From Erpobdella octoculata (taxonomy: Eukaryota; Annelida; Clitellata; Hirudinida; Erpobdellidae): a stretch of 64,000 bases of DNA. The notes beneath the pieces are model-generated. The model was given only the letters and a program-made list of their open reading frames with translations. It searched no databases and had not been told where the DNA came from. The translations under genes and the position numbers were made by a program. Position 1 is the first letter of the stretch. Each line of letters begins with the position of its first letter. The DNA is taken from positions 1,898,605 to 1,962,604 of the forward strand of contig OZ022246.1 of the NCBI GenBank assembly GCA_963978895.1, in the 5' to 3' direction. Of the stretch, positions 30,101 to 48,076 are shown piece after piece.

Positions 30101-32480
30101 CTCCTTACCAACTATATAAATTCAATCTTATAAAGTAAGATTGATAGTAACAGCTCCAGTAAATTTATTCATTCATTGATTCTTAAAATAAAATGTTATA
30201 AATTACTAATAATGTTGTAAAGATGAATCTAAGTTGATGTTGCAAAAACATTATTTTGCACCTTAGGATCCGAGTCTCAAAGAGAATACTTACATTATAG
30301 ATCCCACAACCTCAACAAAAGATTTCCTTAAGTCTGTGAAAAATGGTCTGTGATGATGTTTGGTTTCTGTTTTCTTTTTTTAATAACAATGTAAAAGGAT
30401 TTTTTTAAAGTTATCAAAGATATTCTATAATTTTTTTATTACTTTTTTTAATAACAGTGTAAAAGGATTTTTATAAATAATCAAAGATTTTCTAAAATTT
30501 ATTTTTGTTATTACACTGTAAATATTGTTAAGATGGAATAGATCATAGCAGTTCAAATAATTATTCGAGTTTCTGTCCAGCTTTGTACGGTTTTGGATTT
30601 TCTGTTGTTTTTCAAATTTTATCTCTTGGTGTTTATTTTATTACTCTTTCTATCTCTCTTTCTCTCACTCCCCAAATAAATTTTTTATTGAAAGAGGATT
30701 TTTTGCTCATAAAACGTCAAATAAATGGCAGATTTGTTAAAAATGGCTTTTTCAACTTTATTAGGAAATTTGAATTTTATTATGTACTGACCTGTTTTAC
30801 AAACTTTTATTTAGGTTACAATCTTTGTTTGTGTGTGTGTGTGTGTGTGTGGCTTTCTTTGTATGCAAATCTTGCAACTAAAATTTAACCAGCTTTTTGA
30901 TTAGCTAAGAAGCTGAAACTTTCAGCATATCTTTATATTGGATGACAATACATGATTAAAAAAAACTAATTTGAACATCTTTCATGTTTCTAAATGGAGT
31001 GTATTTGAAATAAAAGTTTGTGTTAAAAAACTCGTTTTTTTCCTTTACTTGTTGAAAATAAGCAGTGTTGGTCTAGTATAATATTTTTGGCCATAAAAAG
31101 GAAAATTAGCTAATTTTTTTAAACCTGTTTCTTATTTTTATTTTTAAATAAGTTGTTGGCTAAACAGTTTTTAGTGTCATATAAGGGGGTCTGCTTTTGT
31201 GATAAAGTTGCATGAATTCACAAATCAGAGAAAATCAGTTATACTCAGGTATGAAGTCAAGTGGGCTGGATTGGCACCAAAGTCACTACTGTATCAAAAT
31301 ATATGCTACAGTAGTTTTTAATGTTGTAAAGAAGTACAGAAATAATTTAGTTTTTGTTTGAATGTGATTTGATCTGTTTCAGGGCATCCCTCGAATTTAC
31401 TTCCATATCCATATAATATACTTCACGGTGCTCCATTCCCATTTCTCCCACCATGGTTAGTGATCCATTGTTATTAATAACTATTTTAAAATAATTTTAA
31501 AACAAATTTCAAATTTAATTTTTACAAATAGGAAAGCGTTTCCAAGCCTACAGATGTTTCCACCATATCCAGGTTGTTTTGGATGCAGTTCTTTCCTGCC
31601 AGGCTCTCCTGCTCCATTTCCTGGTTTAATTACATCCCCAACCATTAACGGATTGGATAGTCCTAAGTCTTATTTTAATGGTGATACAAATGCTATAAAT
31701 TATTCACCGAGAAATCAATTTGGAATGGATGGAGATGGAAATTTATTAAGGTAAAAACAGTCTTTAAATTTTCAAAAATCTATTAGTTCTGTAAAAATTT
31801 AAATAAAATATATGTAGGAACCCATTTTTTGGACCTATGTCACACAATGGTTTATTAACTACTGATCATCACTTCAAATCTGCTGGTGGAATACAAAATC
31901 CTAGTCAGAAACTTCCCAAAAAGCCAACAATTAAAAAACCTCTTAATGCATTTATGCTCTTCATGAAAGAAATGAGACGGTCTCTCATCGATGAATGCAC
32001 GCTCAAAGAATCAGCTGCCATAAACCAAATATTAGAAAGAAGGGTATTTTTTAATTTCTATTTTCAGATACTTGATTACTGAGATTGAAATATCAACTTC
32101 ATTTTATACTTTTCAGTGGCATGAACTTGACAGATCCCAACAAGCCAAATATTATGAAATGGCCAAAAAAGAAAAGGAATTGCACGCTCAAAAATAATTT
32201 GTTCAACTTACTGGACCATTATCACTGAAGGTCAAATTAAATAAAAATATGTATTTATTTTTCACATTTTAAAAATAATTTTAAAACCCTCGATTTTTTT
32301 TTATTTGCAGGATCAAATAATGAAAGGAAAAAGTAAGATTGACATAACATATTATTGTGACATTGCTGGATCATATAACTTAAATTAAACACATTATATT
32401 TTAGACTTTTTGAAATGTGGGCTTCAGAAGTGGAAAAGAAATTGGAAAATTTTTGTGACCTATTTCATCAAATAATGTGA
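24184..32480 (+). CDS. CALCOCO/TAX1BP1-like protein, copy 2 (with captured exons)
   Basis: Exons: 24184-24454, 24546-24769, 24990-25103, 25685-25780, 26027-26170, 26253-26375, 26518-26625, 26910-27008, 27262-27378, 27569-27631, 27727-27843, 28053-28103, 28235-28351, 28696-28746, 29276-29392, 29583-29699, 29861-30046, 30267-30345. All internal joins are in frame. Reading through the donor at 30345 gives a stop at 30351-30353 and a 733-residue protein. Splicing to the old tail exons 32311-32332 and 32405-32480 gives 763 residues; splicing to the TCF exons gives 930. SKICH signatures: [54 protein letters not shown] replaces the LVV motif. The rest is coiled coil encoded largely by phase-0 exons, several exactly 117 bp (39 residues). 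There are no zinc fingers. Two exons present in copy 3 (46973-47081, 47215-47369) are deleted. Confidence 0.85.
26757..26900 (+). repeat. Short tandem repeat in copy 2 intron
   Basis: Five to six copies of a roughly 29-bp AT-rich unit containing GTAACTTTACAACCTATTTA, ending just before the exon at 26910. The homologous array in copy 3 is at 43688-43832 with a different unit composition. Confidence 0.9.
29222..29835 (+). repeat. 307-bp tandem duplication containing an exon
   Basis: Two nearly identical direct copies (about 29222-29528 and 29529-29835), each with its own acceptor, a 117-bp exon (29276-29392 and 29583-29699) and donor. Copy 3 has only one (46280-46396). Because the exon is phase 0 and 39 codons long, inclusion of both adds 39 residues ([16 protein letters not shown] and on) without a frameshift. 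Confidence 0.95.
30583..32194 (+). other. Foreign DNA insertion in copy 2 last-but-two intron
   Basis: Copies 3 (about 47764) and 5 (about 62253) run GTCCAG into TCATGCATATCAG and on to TTTGTTCAACTTAC. In copy 2 the same flanks are separated by about 1.6 kb that has no counterpart elsewhere in the window. It carries introns, so it arrived as genomic DNA and not as a retrocopy. No target duplication or inverted terminal repeats are visible. A short stretch of the ancestral intron at the join was lost. Confidence 0.88.
31383..32197 (+). CDS. TCF/LEF HMG-box exons, 5' and 3' truncated
   Basis: Four exons: 31383-31455, 31532-31750, 31818-32043, 32117-32197, phases 1, 2, 2, 0, all in frame. The linker is Pro-rich ([19 protein letters not shown]), and the HMG box reads [58 protein letters not shown]. 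This is the TCF/LEF (pangolin) class, whose box binds Wnt-responsive enhancers. The reading ends TAA at 32195-32197, exactly where the original intron resumes; the usual following LYPGW and basic nuclear-localisation tail are missing. No N-terminal beta-catenin-binding exon is in the window, and the first exon has an acceptor rather than a start codon. It is either a dead fragment or the 3' part of a fusion with copy 2. AATAAA lies at about 32239. Confidence 0.88.
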
Positions 32481-33000
32481 TATTTTAGAGTTATTATTTT
32501 ATTCATAGGACAGACTGATTGATCATGTAACTTAAAGGATGTTGCTTGATAAAATTTTTTCTTATGTTTTGAACTATTTTTGTGTGAACTGGTCAGTCTT
32601 GTGTAATTTCAACTCTGTTGTAAATTAAAAATAGAAAAAATCTGCGTGTCAGTTTTTTTTTCTTTTGATGTTATGCACCATTCCCGAAAAATATTAATAC
32701 GCGTCAGCTATGTACCTCTTGTAATATGGGACTATTTTTGAGAAAGGTCTATAACCATTGAATAAAAGGATCAGTTGTTGATGGAAACAGTTACATAATT
32801 ATTAGCAGAGGTGTCGTCCAATGGCAGTTTGGGATGTCCAAAAAAATTTACAAATCGGATTTTAATTTAAATTCTTTACTGATTTAAGTGGTGCATACAT
32901 AAGTAAGCAAAGCTAGGACAGATACACGAGTCTAAATTTCAATAATTTCATACGAGTTCGATCGGACGGACCGAAAGCAAGCAATCAATCGATTAAATTT
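32481..33000. other. Copy 2 3' flank
   Basis: AT-rich flank with no gene. It is shared with copy 3 (48077-48500) and copy 5 (62553-62970), including GTGTCGTCCAATGGCAG. Homology stops at about 32901 where copy 2 has a large later insertion. Confidence 0.7.
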
Positions 33001-33209
33001 CTATAGCGCTATTTCCTTGGCGTTCAATAATGTTTGGACATGAACTTATTAAACAGATAAGTTTTAAACCCCCGACGGAAAACAGCGAGAGAAGTAGATT
33101 TAGTAAGAGAAGTAGAAAGAGAGTTCCAGAGAAAGGGACCAGAGTAGGAAAAAGAGCGTTTAGGAAAAGAATGCTTAACAGAAAAAATACGAAAGAGGCT
33201 AAGAGAGAA
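33000..33209 (-). mobile_element. LINE 3' end, split by a transposon
   Basis: The minus strand encodes RSFSYSGPFLWNSLSTSL then SLAVFRRGFKTYLFNKF, the pattern of the C-terminal end of CR1/L2-type LINE ORF2 (AGPxLWNSLP...SLxxFKxxLKTxLF). The rest of the same LINE copy continues at 35091-35340, beyond the inserted transposon. Related copies are at 35710-36240, 48790-49300, 50090-50700 and 63270-63780. Confidence 0.75.
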
Positions 33210-33562
33210 CCCACATAGCACAACGGAATCGGCACAGTATAGGCCCGGCATCGTTTTGCGATAATAACGATGCTGGCACGATTTCGGCAACGACGCTGTG
33301 CCGGGTCCGTTTTGTTCCTTGGCAAGCAATCGGGCCATCATCGTCCGCCGTAAAGATGCCGAAGCTTTAAATTTACTTTGCTTTCTAATTAAATGTACGC
33401 TTGTTATGGTAAAAATGTTTTATTTGAAACAAGTATGAAAAATAAATGAAAATAAAAAAAATGCAAGAACAGGAAAATGATAGGGAAAAACAATTGAAAT
33501 TAGTGTTTATGCATGAAAAAAAATTATTGCACAAAAATTAAAACAGAAAATGGAAATAAAAG

Positions 33563-34384
33563 TCAATTGTTTTTCTTTGCTTCTCTGGCCTTCCTCCCAC
33601 CATCTCGATCACCTGCCAACTGAAACCATCTTTTAACGTAAGTTTCAATCTCAGCCTCCAAGCACGATCTTGTGAATGGATTCTTCTTTATTGCATCTGC
33701 AGAAGAATTATTTCAGCGATTATTTTATTTCTGAAAAACAACAAAAATTAAATAATAAAAATGTTTTGAGAATTTACAATGGCCACTTACCAAATAAGAC
33801 AATCTTTATATTTGACTTTCCAAATGCTATTTTGTTGTTCGTCCCTGACCAATTGACCAACAGGGCACAAGATGTGTTGAAAATATATCCCAGTAATCTC
33901 CACACAGTATCTTTGACATTATTCGCCCCTTTCACCGACAAATGTCTTATCTATAATGTAAAAAAATGTATGGATTGTTTTACTATTCTTACAGAAACTC
34001 TATTCTAACAGAAACTCACCAGATCTACTTACTTTAATAGAGTCATCTTCTGTAATCTTCGGGCTTCATCGTATGAGCCTGTCATTACAATGAACATGCC
34101 AAATGTTTAATAAAACATGTAATTCATCTTTTCCAAAAATTTTCATAAAATACATAATTACAATAGAAATTATATCTTACTTGATTGGTACAGCAATGCA
34201 CAGTTATATCTATCCCATTCGGGATTTGGTTTCTCTCTTCTCATTGCTGCACGGTTCAACCGATCAATCTTGTAAGGAGGCCATGCACATGTATCATTGT
34301 CAAGCCATATGTCAGGAACAACTGCAACTGATTTTGAATTTTGACGACCCCTCCTCCGAAAACTCCACAATGCAGAACATTTTA
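33563..34384 (-). pseudogene. Decayed DUF4806-type transposon-borne gene
   Basis: Minus-strand exons in order: about 34384-34181, 34078-34033, 33950-33791, 33696-33563. The first begins MFCIVEFSEEG, then shifts frame into SVAVVPDIWLDNDTCAWPPYK; exon 2 gives SYDEARRLQKMTLLK; exon 3 IRHLSVKGANNVKDTVWRLL and LLVNWSG; exon 4 NPFTRSCLEAEIETYVKRWF ending in AGDRDGGRKAREAKK. The order 'VVEF, VVPxxWL, CxWPP, Y.EAR, KxAxRRxL..LF, W.G..GK.AF, WF..A.DR.GGR' fits the DUF4806 proteins often carried by invertebrate mobile elements. The frameshift in exon 1 and a phase clash between exons 2 and 3 suggest it is inactive. Identification is from memory of the family pattern. Confidence 0.65.
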
Positions 34385-34692
34385 TAAAAACTATAATGAA
34401 TATTAAAACAATAACCAATTGTTCAACAACAGTAATTTAATTACATTTAATCTTAATCTAATTTATTTTACTTATGTTTCTATTATAGCGATAGCGAAAG
34501 AATGCGCCAAACAATAATAATATAAAGACAATGAAGCACAAAAAATAAACCAAATACCAAATAAATTGAAAATATATTTTCAAATTTCTTTGACAAATAC
34601 ACTTTTTTCTGTTCTTTTAATAAAATTTCAAGTGCGTTAAAAAAATAATTCAAAAATTTACTTTTGTTTAAATTTTTTATAATGAACACAAA

Positions 34693-34930
34693 AGCGCTGA
34701 AATTCCGATTATTAAACAACTTCATTTCATCGGGCCGATGCTGGCACAATGTCATTTTTTCACTGTAAAGCGATGAAATGCCGATTACAAAACGATTATT
34801 TTATTTAATCGGGCCGATGCTGGCACAATGTCGTTTTTTCACTGTAAAGCGATGAAATGCCGATTACAAAACGATTATTTTATTTAATCGGGCCGATGCT
34901 GGCATGATGCCGTCTTTGCATCGTATACGA
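34693..34930. repeat. 79-bp tandem repeat inside the transposon
   Basis: Two and a half to three copies of a 79-bp unit containing CGGGCCGATGCTGGCA and CGATGAAATGCCGATTA, near the element's right end. Confidence 0.9.
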
Positions 34931-35709
34931 TAAAATGCCGACTGTTAACGATGGTATAGTAGAAGAATGCTAACGACGATTTGCCAGCATTTACCCAACG
35001 TCGGCCCAGTTTTGGCAATAATTCGTTACCCTTAACGACAATTTGCCAGTATAACGCCGAGGCATCGTACGACGTCGTGTGCTATGTGGGAAAGATCGAA
35101 GACCAGACTTAGAAGGGATTTTTATTAAGTTAGTTAGGTAGAATGGAGAAAAGCAATTTTTAATTTTAACCATTAGTAAGCAAATTTTAAAAATCACCCT
35201 ATATTTAAGACTAAGAGGAAGCCTGTGAAAAAGAAGAAGAGATGGAGAGATAATTATGAGAAAAGTAAGAAGTGCAAGAAACTAAGCACTAAAAGATTGA
35301 AAAATATTAGCAATAGGTAGATTATAAGTAGATATAATTCAAAAAGTTTAATAAATACTGTTTTTATCAAATAATCTAAATACATGGGTGAGCTAGAAAA
35401 GATATTTTTTTATTTGGTGGAGAAATCCACGGCCCCCCTCAGCTCCCCCCAATCCACGCCTCTGTTGGAGCGACTAGTTGGCAGTGACAAGAAACGGAAA
35501 AATGAAAAAAATAATGGTTTCTCATTCAGGGTTTGCAAACATTAAAGCAAGCAAGTCCGGCGGTGAAATAATTATAAGGATAATTTTAAAAAATCAAATA
35601 CAATATTAAACATAAAAAAATTTAAGAAATTGTCATTTAAAATAAAATTAATAAATGAGAAACCGACAAATCCAGAAATATAAGGGATTGGGAAAAAACT
35701 TGGTTTTGA

Positions 35710-36240
35710 CAATCAATCATTCGATTAAATTTGTATAGCACTATTTCCTTATCGTTCAATAGCGCTCGGACACGAAATAATTAAATAAATAAGTTTTAAG
35801 TCCACGACGAAAAACTGTGAGAGAAGTAGATTTAGTAAGAGAAGTAGGAAGAGAGTTCCAGAGAAAGGGATCAGAGTAGGAATAAGAGTGTATAAGAAAA
35901 GATACGACAGTGGCTAAGAGAGGAAGATCGAAGACCAGACTTAGGAGGAATTTTTATTAAGTTAGGTAGAATAGAAAAGAGCAATTTTTAATTTTAAACA
36001 TTAGTAAGCAAATTTTAAAATAACCCTATATTTCAGAAGAAGCCAGTGTAGAAGAACAAGAGATGGAGAGATGTGAGAAAAGTAAGAGGTGCGAGAAAGA
36101 AACTAAGCGTGCAGCACAATTGAAGGCTTTAAGAAGAGGATGAACGGTAGAGTCAGGTAGATCATAGTTGAGAAAATTGCAATAGTCAATTCGAGACAGA
36201 AAAAGAGAAGACTGAGAAGCGACTAGAAGACGGCTTACTT
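35710..36240 (-). mobile_element. LINE 3' end fragment
   Basis: The same repeat as 33000-33209 plus 35091-35340 (shared ATAGCGCTCGGACACGAA-type start, AGTTCCAGAGAAAGGG, GGCTAAGAGAGGAAGATC), uninterrupted here. It continues into a 3'UTR-like part ending in AGAAAAAGAGAAG. Confidence 0.7.
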
Positions 36241-36569
36241 ATTTATTATTTTAACTTTATTGTTGTTATGATAGTTTATAGTCCTTTACACCAAGTGTTT
36301 TAAGACTGAATTGTCTGTATTTAGGAAGTATATAAGTTCTTCCTGTTGTGGATCAAAGTTTGATCCTTTTAACTGTCCCTCCTCCTTTATCCAGGCTTGG
36401 GACTGGCTCGCAATTAGCGAGGCGGAGTTTTTAACTTTATTACATTACTTCATCTTATATACCAATATTGTTTAAATTCACTTTTAGTTGTTTTTGTAAA
36501 ACTCTAAAACAATTACTCAAAGCATCAATAATAACATATTTTATCTTGCCATTTTTATTCTCTTTGCAG

Positions 36570-36611
36570 AGCCTATTCCGTGCTTACCCAAATCTCTTTT
36601 CCGGAATATAG
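36570..36611 (+). pseudogene. Orphan last exon of copy 1
   Basis: An exact copy of the 42-bp terminal exon 21216-21257 (SLFRAYPNLFSGI plus TAG) with its acceptor but without any upstream copy 1 exons, carried along by the segmental duplication. Confidence 0.9.
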
Positions 36612-38113
36612 CGATCCCAGTCATGTCTACGCAGGAGAAAAATTTACACTTCCACCATTCCTGATGTGCTTTATTTTTTATTGTGTTGTGTGTGATCACT
36701 TTAGAATTAAAGTTTTAGTTTATGTGATTTATTTGGCTTTTTTATGATTTTGAGTCTTAAGAATAATTGAAGTTGTGATGCATTTATGAGCATGCAAATT
36801 TCTTCAAGCAAGCTCATTGGCTGTTTCTGTTGCCACAAAATGCCACTTTTTAACTTTTTGTTCATTGGAGCTGTATTGTAAACTATCATGTTGATTTATA
36901 GAAAGGTTTAAATACTCAATTTTACAACAGTCTCATAACTTTTGCCTATTTCTTCAATAATAAGCATTCATCATGGGCGCCCGCAGGAATTTTTGCAGGA
37001 GGGCAAGCTTCTTATTTTTACTCTCTTCACGATGAAAATTAAAAAAATTCTTTATTTGGAAATGTTTATATCTCCAACACAGCTAAACTGTCATTGCTGG
37101 ATAGAAATTTTAATGCTTTGCAGAAAAATTTAAAATTTTTTTATGAAAATGGGAAGAGACAATGAAACAATAGTAAAAGACCAACCACGCAGATAACTTT
37201 TGAGAAGTACCTACTACAATTGCTCCCCCCCCCCCATCATTAGCTGTGTTTGGTGGAAAAATTTGCAGATATGATTTTCTAGGGACGTATTCTTTAGACT
37301 TTGCCCAGTGTGACAAGAACTCTAGCTACGCCACTGCAGTTACTGGGTTGTCTTGATTTATTTTTTAAACTTGTGTTAATATTGGTGTAAGCAGCCTTAC
37401 TAATTGTGCTCATTTATTTCTCAAATCACTGCACAGACCAATTTTTTTAAACCTGACCCTATATAGATGCAAATTCCCAAGCCCGGTTCGGTTCATTTTC
37501 ATTGCCACAAAAATCCATGGCACAGCTCAATAGCCTCAACCATGCTGATTTTGATCTAGCCTGGACCGTTTGATAACCCTTGTATGAAATTCCGCACCGC
37601 TCCAGTCTGGTACCAACTCTGATCAATGTTTTGTCAGTACAGTTATTTTAGGTAACACTGATGAAATGAAATGGAAAACACATTGTAAAAAAAATAGTTG
37701 TCTTTAAAAATATTTGAATGTTTTTAAATTAAAATTAATAAACTGATATTTTACAATGCATACAACCTATTTGCCCCAGGTTCCAAAAATCATGCATCCA
37801 GCTTTAAAAAAATTCCAAACTTTAAACACTTTTCTCCCAAAAAAGCAGATGACCAGGAGGGAGTATTCGCAGCTACTATTCAAAAAACTTCTTCAAAACT
37901 TCTCCAAAAAACTTTGTAGCTATTTGTTTTCTAAAAATAAATTTGGTTCGCTAAATCCTTAGGGGGCAACTTCCCCCTGCACCCCGCAAATGACGCCCCT
38001 GCGTGTGGTTATTTATGTGTTTGATTCGTTCTATTACATTGGTTACTACACCCCAAACCCACCGGTTGAGGCCCCAAAAATTCAGATGACGTGATAGTTA
38101 AATAAAATAGGTA

Positions 38114-39264
38114 GGGAAGACCGGGGCATGTTGAACCAATTTTTATAACTTTACTCAGTACACATTTATTATTGCAGTAAAACATCTTGAAATAGGTTAT
38201 TATTATAAACAAATATGTTTATTACGTATACCAAAAATTATTTTTAATTATAAGATTTTTCCTTGACCATAGAAGAAAATATTAGCAAGCCCGTCATGTG
38301 GTTCAACTTACCCCGTTAACGGGGCACGTTGAACCAATATTTTATAACTGCTGTTGCTAAGCAGTTATTGTTCTAATGAAACATTTTCAAATGTACAAAT
38401 GTTATCTAAGTCAAATTGATTTATCTTCAATCTTCTATTTTACTTTATATCTCCAATAAAATTCGGATTTCGCAATTTTTTGGTTTTGTTGTATTTGAGG
38501 TTCTTAAGTTCATCTAATTTATTACAAAAGTTGCGTAATTATTATAATTAATATTACTAATAATAAGTTCTTGTGTTACGAAACGCTATGGATTAAATCA
38601 TTAAAGCTGCTTAATGCTGCTTACGTAATTATTGTAACAACGTGTGTGTTTTAGAATGGTTATTGAGTTATTGTAAGAACAAGCAATGACCCTGAGAAAA
38701 ACCCAGACAAAACAGCTAATAAAAAAATCTAATAACTGATAAAAATCTAATAACTGATAAAAATATCTAATAATTGACAAAAATTTTTATTAAAATTATC
38801 TAATAAAATATCTAACAATTATAACAAGTCAAATCATCACCATGATAAAATATTGTTGGTTCAACGTGCCCCTAACAAAATGGTTCAACATGCCCCAATC
38901 GTATTGGTCCTAGTATTTTAACTGTAGGCTGATTAACATGTTACTGATGCGAGAAAGAAAACACGTACTGTGTTACTGGATAAAAACACAACAAAAATAT
39001 GTATCTTAAAATTACTCACTTTCTTTGCAATTGTGTTTTAAAGAACAATAACGTCAACGACTCAAAATTACTCGAAACCGGCAAAATCACTTATATTGCG
39101 ATTATTTTAAAATTAACATACATAAACATCACAAATCAACACAGCTACTTCTATTTATATTATTAGTCCAAACTATGAAATTCTGACAAAAAAATTTCTA
39201 TAAATAAGCAAATTTACCCATCTGGTTCAACATGCCCCGTGGTTCAACATGCCCCGGTCTCCCC
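38114..39264. mobile_element. TA-flanked MITE, 1151 bp
   Basis: Left end GGGAAGACCGGGGCATGTTG, right end the inverted GGTCTCCCC form; both ends carry the motif CGGGGCATGTTGAAC. It is flanked by TA on both sides (38112-38113, 39265-39266), while the paralogous site at about 22751 has a single TA, so the empty site is preserved. This is the target preference of Tc1/mariner-type elements. The motif recurs in inner positions (38320-38340, 38860-38900), giving nested inverted repeats. There is no open frame of interest. Confidence 0.88.
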
Positions 39265-39764
39265 TACGCTTCAGATTCTAGCAAAAAGCCATAAAATTTA
39301 GGCAAACGAGCTGGAAATTTGTCAAAACACTCGAAGTAAAAAAACATTTAGACCTCCACCGGTAGGTCCAACAAAAAATTTGAAAATGACATTCATTTGT
39401 CTAAATTAGCTCAGATCATTCTAAAGCAAGTTCTTGCAGAAGTAATTATTTGAAATATGAAAAGGCTGAAACAAAACTGATCATTTTTCCGGATTTCCAG
39501 AGTCGCTCGGGGACAAATCACAAATTCTGCACCCCCTCTACATAACGTTTTTTGCTTCTTCCACCCAAGAAAATCTGACAATTTTCTTCGAAATCCTCTT
39601 TCCCTCTTTTCATTTTTCTTCCCAAAAAAAAACAGATGACCGGGGGGGGGGGGGGAGGTGGTAGTCGGAGCCATAAAAATTGCTAGGTATGGCTAAATAA
39701 TAATGCGCCCCTAGCCCTGCGCCAGGGGTCAACTGTCCCCCTGCCTTCTCCTCCCTACTTTTCT

Positions 39765-39921
39765 GCGGATTTCTATTTTAAAATTAAAAATAATTTTTGG
39801 TATACGTTATAGACATTTCGCTTATAATAATAATCTATTTCAAGATGTTTTACTGCGATAATAAATGTGTACTAAGCAGGTAAAGTTATAAAAATTGGTT
39901 CAACATGCCCCGGTCTCCCCT
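39765..39921. mobile_element. Truncated copy of the same MITE
   Basis: Ends ATTGGTTCAACATGCCCCGG and is the reverse complement of the left 150 bases of the element at 38114. The orthologous truncated copy is at 23255-23404, so this piece predates the segmental duplication while the full element does not. Confidence 0.8.
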
Positions 39922-40699
39922 CCCTCAACCGTTGACTGGCTTTTTTGGACGTGTTGGTCTAACCGTTGATTAGGGCTGATAACCAAAGTATTACAGCGCT
40001 ACAACTTTAATTGGCAGGTATATAATGGGAGGCAAGCAATCAACGGATATTAACTGTTTTATTCAACAATCTGCTTCAACTACCACTTAAACTTGGCTGG
40101 CTTCAAAACATGGCAAAGACATTACCAAAGTATCTTTAAACTAATGAAAAAATAAATAAACTATTTAAAATTTATATTAAAAAATAAATTTATAATTGCT
40201 TATTGAATTTCTGTAACAATTAATTCTATTAAAAGTTTGCAGGCCATCACTATTATTTCATAATTTTGCGGGACAATAAAATAACTGTCTACGTTTCTAA
40301 AACCTTTTATAATTGGTTAATCCTTTGTTTATTTAATTTTCTTGTTTTGGTGGTTTGAAACTATTGCTTACAACCTAAGCCTGACCCTAAAGGTTAGAAT
40401 ATAATCTTTTTCCATTCGGAACGGCACTGAGATGTCATCTGTCGATGTTAATTTTAATTGTTAACCTAACCTTCTATCACATTACATTACATTACAGTAC
40501 AGTTACAGTTGATTACGGTAAAATTATATAATAAGTTATAAAAGGGAAAAGTTGTAAGTCAACTCGAAAACCACATCATTGACTAGTAGTTTATTATTAT
40601 TTGTTAAAAATTTTAAGTTAAAAGTTAGAGAAGTAGATAATTATTACAAGAAAATATTCATAATTTACATTTGTGTTGTTTTATTAAAGCAGTGTTGAA

Positions 40700-48076
<7,377 letters not shown>

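Larger units (their letters stand above)
33210..35090 (-). mobile_element. DNA transposon with CCCACATAGCAC termini
   Basis: Starts CCCACATAGCAC and ends GTGCTATGTGGG, a perfect 12-bp terminal inverted repeat, interrupting a LINE tail whose intact form reads GCTAAGAGAGGAAGATCGAAG elsewhere with the element absent. Subterminal DNA is rich in GATGCTGGCA/TGCCAGCAT motifs in both orientations. It carries a decayed minus-strand gene (next entry). The superfamily is not determined; the target duplication is at most two or three bases. Confidence 0.8.

Noticed and set aside
31554..32197. TCF/LEF as a complete independent gene starting at an internal Met
   Set aside because: The first exon has a splice acceptor, reading frame extends upstream of the Met, and the N-terminal and basic-tail parts are missing; a fragment or fusion explains it better.
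33676..34008. Plus-strand open frame of 110 codons
   Set aside because: It is antisense to the DUF4806-type exon 33791-33950, which has splice sites and a recognisable pattern.
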